A stretch of 64,000 bases of DNA from Trochalopteron elliotii (Eukaryota > Chordata > Aves > Passeriformes > Leiothrichidae). Position numbers and translations under genes: made by a program. This document shows, in pieces, positions 38,430 through 51,004 of the stretch (positions are counted from its first letter, which is position 1; every line of letters begins with the position of its first letter). Below the pieces are notes generated by a model that was not told the DNA's origin, did no database searches, and was given only the letters and a program-made list of their open reading frames with translations. The stretch spans positions 451,694-515,693 of the forward strand of contig JANPWX010000028.1 in assembly GCA_024734555.1 (NCBI GenBank). The letters are read 5' to 3'.

Positions 38430-39590
38430 AAAAATCCAGAAAGCTTTCAGCAAGGTTTCCTCACCAATGCCTGCTATAAAAATTAAGCTGCCATGGGATG
38501 AGAACCAAAACCCTGACATGACTCTATCTTATTAAATGATAGGAAAGAAAGGGTTAGGAATGAAAGGTGGAGAGAAGTCAAGAGTGAAATCCTGCAGGAT
38601 CTGTGTTCTGGCCTGTGCTGTTCAACATGTTCATAAGTGATATGGAAAAAGGAGTGAATAATGAGGTGACAAGGTACACTGATGATAGTAAGTTATTTAG
38701 GGTGGTAAGGACAAGAGCCTCTTCATGGCTGAAGAAGGACTTGACAAGATAAAGTAACTGAGTAAACAGAAGATATTTGATGTAGGTAAATGTAAAATAA
38801 TGCATTAAAGAAAAAGCAATTCTAGTTTTACCTGTTTGTTGGTGGGTCTCAAGGTCTGTTGCCACAGTCTTTCACAAATGAGATCTTTGTGTTACAATAC
38901 ACTTCCATGCAGACACCATCTCAATTTGCAGAAAAGGTGAAAAAAAAATATTTGTTAGGCACTGGCTGCAAACAGAGGGTAAAAACTACTTATGATTATG
39001 CTGCCAAAGAGCCTGTGGTGGTGCTTCCTGGAGCAGTGCATACAGTTCTGGCCTCTGTGTATCCACAAAGGTGTTGCAGAGTTGGGAAAAGGCTGGCAAA
39101 GAAGAGCTGTCAAAGTAGGGCACAGCTTCTGTAAGGAGTGACTGAGGAGAGCATGAGACATCTGACAAGAGATACAGTACTGCTCTCTAAAATCACACTT
39201 CTGCTATACAGGACAAATAGGAAATAGATATCCACTGTTCCTTACAACACAAAAGCAGTCAGAACAATATGAGACCTTTTACAAAACTAATGAGTGTGAA
39301 AGAAAAGAAGGGGTTGTTTCTTCCATGAGTCAATGGTAAGCTGTGGAACACCTTGCCACTGAATCATTTGGATGCTAACTGGTGCTTGAGTTGAAAACAG
39401 TAGACAAAAAAGCAATTCCAGACTAGAATACTCCCTAAGCTACAACTACTGTGAGACTGAGGTTGTATTTTGAGGAAATATTATTGCAGACCTGAACTGT
39501 TCTTGCTGCCTTCCCTAGACATCTGCTACAGACACTCTTGGAGAAACGACACTTATCTTGATGGACCTCTAGTATGGACTAGCCAAATTA
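38430..39590 (+). mobile_element. Old degraded CR1-family LINE (reverse-transcriptase 3' part and tail)
   Basis: From 38597 the plus strand reads GSVFWPVLFNMFISDMEKGV, then NNEVTRYTDDSKLF, before a stop at about 38750. This matches the CR1 reverse-transcriptase motif order GS(V/I)LGPVLFNIFINDL...FADDTKL, with the catalytic box kept as YTDD at 38675-38686. Further downstream, pieces such as gctgtggaacaccttgcca (near 39343) match the usual CR1 stretch near the ORF2 end, and atggacctctagtatgg (near 39560) matches the tail region of old amniote CR1. Many stops and indels show it is dead. Family knowledge is from memory; the borders are approximate. Confidence 0.8.
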
Positions 39591-40728
39591 CACTTAGATT
39601 CCTGTATCCATGACTCAAGATCTGTGTTTGCTTTACACTTTGGTGGAAAAATGACCCTTTAATTAGGAAAAGTAAAAAATGCTCCCCGCCTCTCCAAGCC
39701 AAAAAAACCCCAAGTATTTCTGGTCGATTCTTGTAAAACTTTAGGTGAATAATCATTTACAATCAGAAGATAGTTTGATGGTCACAAATGTTTCCTTGGC
39801 CATTGGAACTTTACATGGAAAACCAAGGGTGACTGGTGTGAATCCTTCCCTCCATGCTCAACAAACTCACCTTCGTGTTTCTCTTCTGCATCAAATCACT
39901 ACAGTGCTTCCAGTGCTGCTGTTGGAAAAGCCACAGGAATACTTCCATGAGTCACTGTAAAAACTTCTGTTTCTTCTCATTTGCTGTTTTTTACTCAAAT
40001 ATAATCTTATATGCCAAACTTTTAAGATATACTGTTTAGTCTCATCATGGAAAGCTATATTAGGGCATTAGTCAGGCAATATTCCTTATCCAATCTTTCT
40101 ACAAGCCTCTCCCCTGTATGAAAAGAACTTGACCTGGCAACCATAGAGCACACAAGAATGGCTCGTTATGTCAGTCCCAGAGAGTGCACAACAAACAGGA
40201 ATAGCAGCACTGCCATCAATCCCAACAAAAATAAGAAATTCAGAATCATTAAAATGATGGACATGAATACGGCCCTTGCAAAGGAGATAAAAATGCTACC
40301 AACCAGAAAAAGAGCAGCAAGAGGAACTGTTGGAAACACAAGGGAATCTTTGACAGGCTGTGATGATAAGGAGTCCTCAGCTGGCAGGCAGACAGAACAA
40401 GTCCCTGCTGAACGTCTCCAAGTCAGGGGATGCCTGTTGGCAAAAGTGCCTGCAAATGAAGAGGGTGATGCAAAACAGGAGTGAAAGACAGAACTCATGT
40501 GGCAGAAATCAGCATCAGGGATGGAGATTTTAAAAAGTAACACAGCCTTGTGCCACTGTGATGCCTGTACTTGAACTTCTCCTGGTCAAAGTTGCCTGTG
40601 GCAGCAGAATCTCTTTCCAACATTTCTGAATGTGCTGTCAATCCCAGAAAAACTTAAAAGATTTTAGGAAATTCTGCTTTAGGAAACTCTTCTCAACCAC
40701 TTATTAATTTCATTTTCATCAATGTGAG

Positions 40729-40730
<2 letters not shown>

Positions 40731-40759
<29 letters not shown>

Positions 40760-40760
40760 T
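40731..40760. repeat. (TTTTG)n microsatellite
   Basis: About five tandem ttttg units precede tttttcag. It is a pentanucleotide simple repeat. Confidence 0.92.
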
Positions 40761-42492
40761 CAGCAAATGCCTTTTGTTGTAGCAAAAAATAATCCAATAC
40801 CATTTTCTTTGGGTTGTTGCTTAGAGAAAAGAAAGTTATTTTGCTTTTTCCTTCTGTCTGTAGTAGAGAAAGTAATTTGAAGATTTTAGTATTTTTCATT
40901 ATAAGAAAGAGAGAGATAGAGAGAAGGAAATGAAAGACTTTACCACCAGTAATTACTTCCTCCTCTGTTCTAATAATAATTATTTAAGATCCAGAAAATG
41001 TGTCAACTCAGACTTCCCTACAGCTCTGTCTCTCCAGCTTGTCAAAAAGAATTTACAGGGCTACTTAATTACAATTTATAGGGAATATAACTCTGGTAAG
41101 AGAAAGATACAAATATACAATATCCTTCAATGACTCATAAAAACCAATCTGGAAGACAGAAACCTAATCAGCAGTTGAAATAACTGAAGTGATAAATGTT
41201 GTCTTCCAGGAAATTTTAATTGAAGACTAGGTATTTATATAGAACTCATCTGATTCAATGCCAGCTTTTGAGTTGTAAGCAAGAATTCAGTAAGGAAGGT
41301 TCTGTATTATTGAGGACCTCAAGAGCCATGTGTCCCCTTTATAGGTAAAGAAAGGTAGACCCCTAACCTGAATCACACCTGTGACTGGGGACTGGCAGCC
41401 AGCCTGGCAGAATCAGCTATTGCATGGGCTTTTGGGGGGGGATCACTTTGGGCTGATGCTCAGGGATCTCAGGCTGTGTGAACAGCAATCTGAAGCCCAC
41501 ACTTTCAAAAGCCCTTGATGACAGCTTGAGTACTCTCATTGCAAAGAAAGAGTTCCAGGTTGGGGGCAATTCTTTCACATTTTAGAGAACAGCTCACCCC
41601 GACAGTGCCTGATCTCTTGTTCAGATACCACAAAGGCAGCCTTCTCTGCACACCCAGACATCAGCCTAATCAAACTGAAATGAAGAACTTCCCGAAGTCA
41701 TAGGAAATTAAAGCTCTGATCCTCCTTCTTGAAGAAGGCAGGGTCTCCATAAGACAGTCAAGCTGATGAGATGGGATTTGTAACAAATCTGAGCTTGTTC
41801 ACCTTGAGGGCTTCTTCTTATTCTACCAGCAACATGCCTTAGGTGCTTTTTTACATTCTGACTGTTGATGCTTTTAGTCAATTCCTAATCCAACAGAGAA
41901 ATGACAGTGTCTTGTATGAAAGGATGCATTTGGCAAGATACCAATGTGGGGTTTATTTATTTTATTTTATTTTTAATTTTCCCTAAAATCTTCTGGTTTA
42001 CAGTTTCCAAGAACCTACTTTGGCTTCTGGAAGTGCTCTGTTTTGCCACATAGCAGTATCAGAGAATAATATGTAATAGATTTACCATAATAGTAATTTC
42101 AAATTTTGTATTCCAAGAACAAATGGGGGACAATAGCAATTTATATATGGTTCTAAATACCTGATTAGAATAAACCCCTGCAACTGCTTTTAGATACCTC
42201 ATCTCCTTGCTTCTTTGTAAAGAAATCTTGAAGATAAGGAAATTGGGAATATTTTGAAAAATTCTTGGCTTGAATGGCAAAACATTGAAAGCAAATTTAT
42301 CTGAAGGCACTGGGAGATGCCACAGAGCTTTTCTGATGTGAGGTCCTTGGATTTCCAGACATTAACTCTTTTTATTTCGTCGTTTATCAGTAGGTGAATC
42401 CTCTATAACTCTTAGGAGTTCACTCTTCCACTTACCATCCAAAACATAGTAATAAAAAAGAAGCTGTTCAGAAGAAGATTATGACCCAGACT

Positions 42493-42550
42493 TCCTGCCA
42501 TGACAGCTATGTGCTAGCTTCTCCTGCCATCACAGCTATGTGCTAGCTTC
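42493..42550. repeat. 29-bp tandem duplication
   Basis: Two adjacent 29-bp units, each containing acagctatgtgctagcttc, differ at one position (28 of 29 identical). Confidence 0.92.
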
Positions 42551-45500
42551 AGCAGGGCTGTTGGCTGTTGCACTCAAAGCACGCTGACATTTGCTGGTGC
42601 CTCTGTGAACAGCTGGCATGATTTGTGATCTGCTCTTTGGGCAGGTGAATGGCAGGAAAATGCAGGCAGTGCACTTAGCTGGTAGGCGCCTGTCCTTGCA
42701 ATCCAAATCCCTGGCTGATATAAGAGAGACAGTGTATTGCCATTTCTGACCTCTTGGCTGCTGCTACCACCACCTTCTTAGTAATTTATTTTTATCTGGG
42801 ACTGAAAGGAAAGTGGCAAAGCAAGTTACACAGCAGATTCAGATATAGTTTTTTACCAGACAGTTTCTTGGAGTTTGTCATGCTCAGCATCATTTGTGGA
42901 TTGCTCTCTTGCAGCATGAGAAAGGAAGGAAGGAAATGAAGGAAAGTCAGCGGATATTAGAAGCATCATCACCGGGTTTTGATTCTTTGCAGTGTTACAC
43001 TAATGGATAAGTAAAATGCATTTAAATTTCATTCACATTCAATGTACGTGGCTGGAGAATGTAGTAATTTGTTTACAAGGTTATTTTACATGTAACTGCC
43101 ATTCTTGGACAGAACTTTTCATGTGTGGAAATCAAAAATCAAAACCAAAGAAAAAGAGGAGAAACAAAAAGAGATATGAACATGTGCCCTGCCCTGCTTC
43201 TTTACTTGTGCTTTTTTTAGCACTCATCAAGGAAAGGGCTGACTTTGAGTTGTGTTCATGCAAATCTGCAAAATGTTGTTGAATTCACTGAATCTGCATC
43301 AAAATTTGGGATTCTATGTGTCATGAGATGACTGAAGCTCACAAACAATGGCTCATCTTCAGAGTCTCAGAGCATGAAATACAGAAGCATGCCTGGTCCT
43401 ATTAGGAGCAAGCCTCTAAGGACAAACTGAAAGTACACAACAGCAGAACTCTTGCTGGGGCCGGAGTCACTATTTCCTCCTTAATGTTGTGGTGAGAGCC
43501 CTGAAATGGCCGAAGCCTCTGGGAGTAGGAAGCTTGCTATTGACATCTATTGATGAAGAAGAGAAAAGCAGCTCAGACTGGCCTGAGAGCACCACGTATC
43601 AGAGGAAGGATAGGGCTGGTTGCCCTGTGTGAGCATCAGCTGAGGAACTTAGGGAGAAAAATTAACGTACCCTAAACTCTTTTTTTTAAACCTCATTTTC
43701 TAAAAGAGCTTCTGGGTAGGGATCTATTCTAAGAAACAGTTTTACTTTGTAAGAATTAAACTCAAAGGTCAGATCATAAGAATCTGCAATTTACAATTAG
43801 CTATGTGAGTTGAGTGGTTTATTCTGTAAGTCATTCAGTTTTTATCCTCTTTAGGTCATCAGCTGTTGTCTTAAAAGTTATCCAATATGGAAGCACTACT
43901 TTGCTGTTTTCTACTATAAATTAAAATAATTTAATAACTATCATTGTGACTCCCCAGCACTTATGGTGTTATCATTTAATGGCTACACATATACATAAAC
44001 CCCACCTTTCGTTGTGTATGCCCATGCATGACCAGGGGATCATTTTCACATGTAATTATTTGCTATAGTTCCCTCATTACTAAGTGTGGGTTTAGTCCAT
44101 TTGCCAATTTTTCAGCTTTTGAAGAAGAAATATAGAAAGGAATTGTCATCAGGTTTCCATTTCGAGTATTTCAGTTTGCCTTATGTAATAAAATCCTTTG
44201 ATACATATAAATATGTTTTCACATGCATGCAAAGAATTGTTTTCAAAGTACAGCATGGTTCTGCAGACAAGGAAAACTGCCTGAACATTCTTCCAAACAC
44301 CATCCCAACACAGTCCCAATGTGTTTGTCTACAGCTCTTCTCAAAGTTAAGAGTTCACTCTTCTGAAAGTTAGCCCTAACTTTTTTGAAAAGAACAAACA
44401 GATCCCAACAACAACAGCAAAACCAAGCTTGAATGTATTAAACAGCTATTTAAACCCTCAAACAATAAGGGCTTTCTTGTGCATCAGCAGGGAGCTAAGC
44501 TTTCCCCAACAACACTCTGTGATGGATGGCCATGCATTTGTGTCAGCCCAGATGGCAGGTCCTGCACCTTTAAGGAGGGTCATGCATTTTTTCCCGTTTT
44601 TACTAGGCTTGGAAAAGTTGGGAGGAAGAAAGCAAGTTTCTCAGATCATATGAAAGAAGACTTAGTGCACTGCCCTGCTACCTCAGGATCTGCCCAATTA
44701 AAGGACAAAAGCCTGTCACCTGAACTCAGGAAGAGCACAGATAAAAGACAAGAGGTGCAGGGGGGATAGGTGCAATTAGCAAATCCACAGAGCAGCCAGA
44801 AGCCCAGGTTTCTCCCTGACACCTACTTCCAGTTGTCTGGGATTTTGTTTTTTGTACCTAATGAAGCTTCACCAGATTTCAAATGCTAAGTAAAAAGGAG
44901 TAAGTACCAACAGCTCAACAGAAGCTTTCTCTTGAAACTCTTGCAGCAGATTTTGGGAAGACTCTTAAATCTGCAAAAATCCCAGCACGAAAACAATGGT
45001 AAGCCCCAGTCATCATATTCATGCCAGGTTTTTTCCACATGTCAGTCTTCCACCTCACATAGAGCCACATGATTGCTTTGGTCAGCAAATGCAAACTGCA
45101 TGGACAAATTAGGATGTTCAAAGAACAAAATAATTGAATCACATCACCTCTTCTCTACTGGCAAAGTAGAGATATTCAAATACAAAATTGTTTTGTTCTG
45201 TATGAGTCAAAATATGAATTTGATAAGCACAAGGATCAAGTTATGTTTTGCTTTGCTGTTAAACCCTTCACACCTCTTCCAAATAATGAGAAACTGTCAA
45301 CTCTGAGAGGTAGACATATTCCTTGATAGATGCTCTGAAGAGGTGCTGCACCGTGGTGTGGACAGAAGTGAACAAACTCTTTACCTCCTCCTGATCCCTT
45401 CTGTGAACATCAGCGGTTTTATGTATGGACAGCACTGCAGGTTTCTGTCTATGTGGTGTTATAACTAGACATTGAAATAGGACAAAAGCACTTGAGCCAC

Positions 45501-47017
45501 ATATGCTCTTGGATGCAATACTGAAATTCAAATGTCCTGTGTTTAATCTATTAGCAAAAGAAGATAACTGCCTTTTTATTAAAACTTGGCAATCTGTTTC
45601 ATATTAATATAAACACTGAAAAGAGGAGTATAAATTCTTAGTAAGCAACGCTCCAAATGTACATTTGATTAAAATGATGACTCTTCAGAGAAGTAGACTG
45701 TATTTATATATATTGGATGGAACACTTATGTTTTTTGGCAGGCCCACGTATAGAATTTGCATGTTAATATGTCTGTATGGATAGGCTCTTTTCAAGTAGC
45801 ACACATCAAAACTCATATTGTTTTCCTTTGGGTCCCTACCACAACATCACTGACTGTAGGGGGTAGATGAGGCTTTTAAGAGAACCTAGGAATACAACAC
45901 TGTTGAGCTTCACAACTTCTAAAATTCATTAACCACCAGCGTGTGTAAAATTTCATAACACTTGAAACATTTAACACCCATGCCCATGAGGATGGAAACC
46001 TAGGAAAGGGTAAGAAAAAAAGTCTTGGGCATGTCTACCAGCTAAATCTACAGATCATAAATTCACAATGCATTTCATTGTCATTCATGCTACCGACCAA
46101 GCAAAAAAAATCTTACTTGGAGACTGGCAGACTTCATCTTATGTCATATTTATGAGACATCACTTTTTTAGTTCTATTAATCCTTCTCCTTAAAAATCTG
46201 AAGTTTTATACTTGGACTTCATCTGCTGTTTCTGAAGACAAGAGGACTCCAGAAATTTGAAAACACTAGGTATAGTATATTACACATTTCTTTACTGCCT
46301 GGCCCTGTTTTGACTTTCTGTTTCATTTTCTAAGATTTTTCAGCAATAATAATAGTAAGAACAAAACCACTTTTAGATATCCACAGATTATTTCCATGTA
46401 GGCTTGGCCAAAAGAGGGGTTTTTTTAATTGATGTCTAAAAAAATTACACTTAAAACTCTCAAAATGTTCCCCATGTGCTTCAGAGTGGAAATGACTAGC
46501 CTTAAAAACAGTTGAGCAAGATTTACTTTGCAGAATAAGATTTTCCCATCAAGAGAGATCTGAAGAAAAGTGAATTAGATAGATATACTCAGAATTAAGT
46601 AATGAAGTTGGCTTTATTATGCAGGTGCCTCTGAAATTGTCAGCATCACCCATGCCTATGAAACTTGTGATTGTATGAGACTTAGGAGCACTGGCAGGAG
46701 TGAGTGCTCCCTTGTGTGGTTTCAGGTACCCATCCTGAGTGCTGCACAGCAGGAGTCAGCACAGGGTACTTCTCACAGGCACCTTCCACTGCAAGACGCT
46801 GTTAGGAGCAGCTTTGGAGAGACATAGTCTAGAGGGTATAGTTTGTTAGAGAAAAGCAGTAAAATTTTCTGGAAGTTGGTCAGGAGAAGGGAAGGAATTC
46901 CTCAATATATTTGAGGGATAAACAGAATGGAATTTTTTTTTTTTTGCAATATGTGCTCACATTTTGCAATAACTTCAGTCAATCCTGAAAAGCTTCTATT
47001 CCATTTGATTGGATGGG

Positions 47018-47132
47018 GCTCTGATCAGCTTGATCTAGTTGTAGAAGTTTCTGCTCATTGGAGGGGTGTTGGACTGGATGACCTTTAAAGGTCCCTTCAG
47101 ATACAAATCCATCTATGATTCTATGATTCTAT
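47018..47132 (+). mobile_element. CR1 LINE 3' end fragment, plus orientation
   Basis: The sequence gttggactggatgacctt followed by aaaggtcccttcagat is the standard avian CR1 3' UTR. It ends in the diagnostic tail repeat tctatgattctatgattc at about 47112-47132. It is strongly 5'-truncated, as is usual for CR1, and the 5' border is approximate. Confidence 0.93.
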
Positions 47133-50100
47133 TTAAAAAATAGATGAGATAAATTATTCCGATGCTTATGAGCTAGGTGTCAGACTTTAGGTACAAATCC
47201 TGTCTCCATATTCAGGTATAGAAATTTCCAGCATTGTCCAGTGGGAGAGAGAGATTGCAATGCTCAGTGGTTACAAGTCCCATCCTTAAATGAGTAGGCA
47301 CCTGGCTGGGGGCTGCAAGGAGTCACCAATGATCACCTGCACACCTGGCATCCACAGACAGCTCCCCAAACCCAGCACCTGAGAAAACAGGCGGCATCTG
47401 CCAGCCCTGCCTATCTTTTGGTAGTGTTCCAGTATTACAGCCCTTGGCCACAAAGCAGAGATTTGAGTGGGAGGGATCAGTGCCCTGCTTGGTCTTGATG
47501 AGCTCAAGTTTCCATTTCCCAGGAAAGCATCTTAATCACAAATAGGGAGGTGCTGTATAAATGTGAACAGCTTCTGAATGACAGGAATGGAGATTTTGGA
47601 CCTTAATCTGCTTGACTCTGGCTGCAATTCATAAATCTTTGAAGGAGAGGGGAGAGATGAACCCAGAGTCCCCTGCCCAGCAAGGGCCTATGCACATTGC
47701 TGGCCGTATGGGCATGCTGCTTGAGTATCTGGGGTCAGACTGGGGCAAGAAGGACAGACAGTGCAGCTCTTCAGGGACCTCCCACAAAATTACTTCTGTC
47801 CCTGTGAGATGTCAGGATGAATTGCTGCTCACAGTAGATTGTGCAGCTGTTCAAACTCTGATTGTGCTGCCCTCTGGGTGCTTAGAGCTTGGCTCTCTCT
47901 CACACTGAACATGCCTCTGAGCAAGAAATTCCCAGATAATAGTGGTTAGATAACATGCCAAAGTAGCTGATACTATTTTTTAAAAGGTTTTATCTCTCTT
48001 CCCCTCCCTTAATCTAGGGGTTGACATCTTAGATATTGAGCTGCTTGGGGCAAGGCCCATGTGGTCCTATTTTCAGACCATACCCAGCCCATTATAGGCC
48101 TGATGCAAGCCAAATATGTTATTGTGAGTCAGTATTGGAAAAAGGTTGTTAAGGGCAATACCCTTCTGAGGTTGCCAGGAAGGCTGTGGGGACTGCTGGA
48201 TGGTTCACAGTGGATTTGCTTCCTTCTGCCTGAATGCCTCCTTCTCATTTCAGTTGTTGGGAAAGTGGTCACTCTCCTGAAGATACTTGCTGCATGATTT
48301 CATGCCTGCGACACTTTGATAAAGTGTTTATCTCTTCCCATCTCCTTAAGATTGGAAGAAGAAGGGATCACTGGCTTCTTCTTAGTAATTCTTCCTTCTT
48401 CTGAACATTCTAGCAATGGCAGATTAATTTTCTGTGTGCTCTTTATGTAGTTCCAGGCTGTGGTTAATATGTGAGCCTGTATATAGCACATTCTATTCTG
48501 CTTGGTTTTGTTTATAGGTGTCTGATCTACTTTTGCCATGCAGATCTGGGATCCATTGCATCTTAGGTTATTGTGTGAAAAAATTAAAAAGTCATGGTAT
48601 AAAAGCCAGTGAAACACACTCAAATTAGTTCTCATTTCTCCATAGTTTATTGCTGTTTGTGTAGCTCATCAAGAATGAGCTACTTCTCAAGTAAAGAAAT
48701 AGGAACTGACCATAAAGCTGCATAGGGATGTTCTATGATGTGTTGATCTGGTATCTTAAACTCACCCTAGTTAAAGAAAAAAAAAATGTATTTTTAAATC
48801 ATTTGCTTCCATGAAATACAGAGTAATCCATGGAATTATTCAGGTGTTTATGTATTTATTACACCCTTTCCACAAATCTGTTGAATATGATGCCCACAGC
48901 CACTGGAGTATGTATGAGCTTCTCAAGGAATGGTGTATGAGCCTAGTTTATTTCTGTGGTTACAGCTTTATAAATTTATTTCTTAGAAACCATTTAAATT
49001 TTAAATATATATATATATTTGTTATCCCAAGGCAAAGCCAACACTGCACTGTGTATACTGGAATAGATCACAGAATAAATAGAGAAAAAATGAAAATAAA
49101 ATTCCAGCTGAAATTCTTGTCCAGGAATAGTCTACCCAGATTTAAAGGTTACAAATGCCAAAACCAAAGAAGTCTTTTCAACACTAATCTTATTTTCAAA
49201 TTATTAATGTCTTTCCAATAATAACATTGGTTTAGAAATAATAATAATATTTAACATCTACTAAGTGCCAGGAATGAAACTCTTTGGGATATTCATTTTT
49301 AGTTCCTAAGTGACACATGGCAAGATAATATTACTTTCCTGGATTTTCTGTGCTTGGGCTGGGGTCTCAAATGGGTCTGCATTCTCCAAATCTTTGAGAG
49401 TTGTCTTTGGAATGTGCCAAAAGCTTGTAACTCGCTGTTGTTTCTATTAGATGCTGCTACTTATTGCCACTGTTTAAATTGGTCATTAGGACATAATAGA
49501 AGCAAAGTAGAAGAAAAAGGTGGGCTAGATGTGGGGTCAGGAGTAAATATGAACCTTGGGCAACAATCTGTCGTGGTTTTTTTTCCCTTTTAAATATAAT
49601 TTACACAGTTTCTTTGTAAAACATATCTCACTTTTGCTGCCCAAATTCACTGTGAAACAACATGAGATTCTCAGAGATGATGTTTTTGGGAACACGTATA
49701 GCACTGCCGGGAACCAGGAGTGTGGGCTCTTGCAAAACTACAGGTGACCTCCATGTGTATGGACATGACCTTGCAAGAAATCCCTGAAAACTGCCATGCT
49801 TGTGCATACTTTTCTGGGCAGTAAAAGCAGGGAATAAATGTATTACCCTTGTCAAAGATGAGAAATCTTAACGAGGAAATCCTCTTGGAGTGAAAACTTG
49901 AAAAAAAATGCTTCCTGTGGATTTTGCAACACAACTTTCAGTTATTCTGTGACTGGTTCCAAAGCTAGCAAAGTAGCTATTCCTGGCTGCAGTCAAAGCA
50001 AGAGAAATTTCACCAGAAAATTATTTGGCTTATACTGTTTTTGAGAATGGCAGTTAAGTGGAGAGGAAATTCACACACATCCTTGTGAAACAATATCCAG

Positions 50101-51004
50101 TGTGAAAATTGTAAGTAAATTAGAGAAAATTTGCTGATTCTTTCTACACTAAGCACTATTACTTGTGGGGGTTTTGGTTTTAAATATCGTGGTCATACTT
50201 GTGCTTTCAGAGTAAATGGTGAATCCTGTTGTCAACATGAGAAAAAAATGAGTAATCAGACGTCTTCAGAGAGAGCATTGATAATTTTAGCACAGCCTGA
50301 TTTTTACAGTAGTGTTGATTGTCTGTTCTTTAGTTTTGTATGTTCAATTATAAAGCTTTAAAGTGCTGCTGAATGGAACCCCAGTTTGGTATATTTTTAT
50401 GATTTTATCTTTACATAAAAATCTTAAATGACCATGTTTTGTCCAGGCAATGGTACTTCCAGAGGGTACAGAAATAAGCTCCTCTTTGCCACCCAGGCAG
50501 CCAGTTGCTGTGCTGACCTGCCAGTCAAACTGAATGGGCTGTCCTGAAAGCTGAAGAAATTCATTACAGTTTGGACACTTGTGCAGTGTCAAGTGATCTC
50601 AGTTCCTGAGGCTGGAGATGATGTGAGGAGTGATTAGCACAGTACTTGTCCAAGACACAGCAAGGGTTATTGCCATCCTTATGGTCAGCAACTGCACAAA
50701 TATGAAATGGGCTGAGTTTGTGGAAGTTGGTTTCCACAAATTATTTGAAGTGTGGGACTACCCCCTAGCTCTATTTATTATTCCAGTTCTTGGTGTAACG
50801 CTGATGAAAAACTCTGTTTACATTTAGCTGTTCCTATTATTGGGACAGCATTATAGCCATTTTTCCCCAGTGCTGCCTTAGCTGCAAAGTGTTGGCAAAT
50901 GTGACATTATGACAACCTTGTTTAAAAATATTCAACTTAAGATGAGGAGCTGTATTAGTTCTATAAACTCTTCGGTGTTTTAAAAACACAAACTTGCATG
51001 TCCG
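47133..51004. other. Intergenic, nothing recognised
   Basis: No supportable gene is seen. A short TA run lies at about 49003-49018. Open frames on both strands have no recognisable similarity. Confidence 0.7.

Larger units (their letters stand above)
39591..47017. other. Intergenic, only simple repeats recognised
   Basis: It contains a (TTTTG)n run at 40731-40760, a GA-rich run at about 40905-40927, a 29-bp tandem duplication at 42493-42550 and a short (GGAA) run at about 42920-42945. A 125-codon minus-strand open frame at 40166-40543 has a hydrophobic C-terminal half but no recognised family. Confidence 0.65.

Noticed and set aside
40731..40760. (TTTTG)n run as the tail of a retroposed gene
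   Set aside because: No target-site duplication or recognisable retrocopy is seen next to it; a plain microsatellite explains it.
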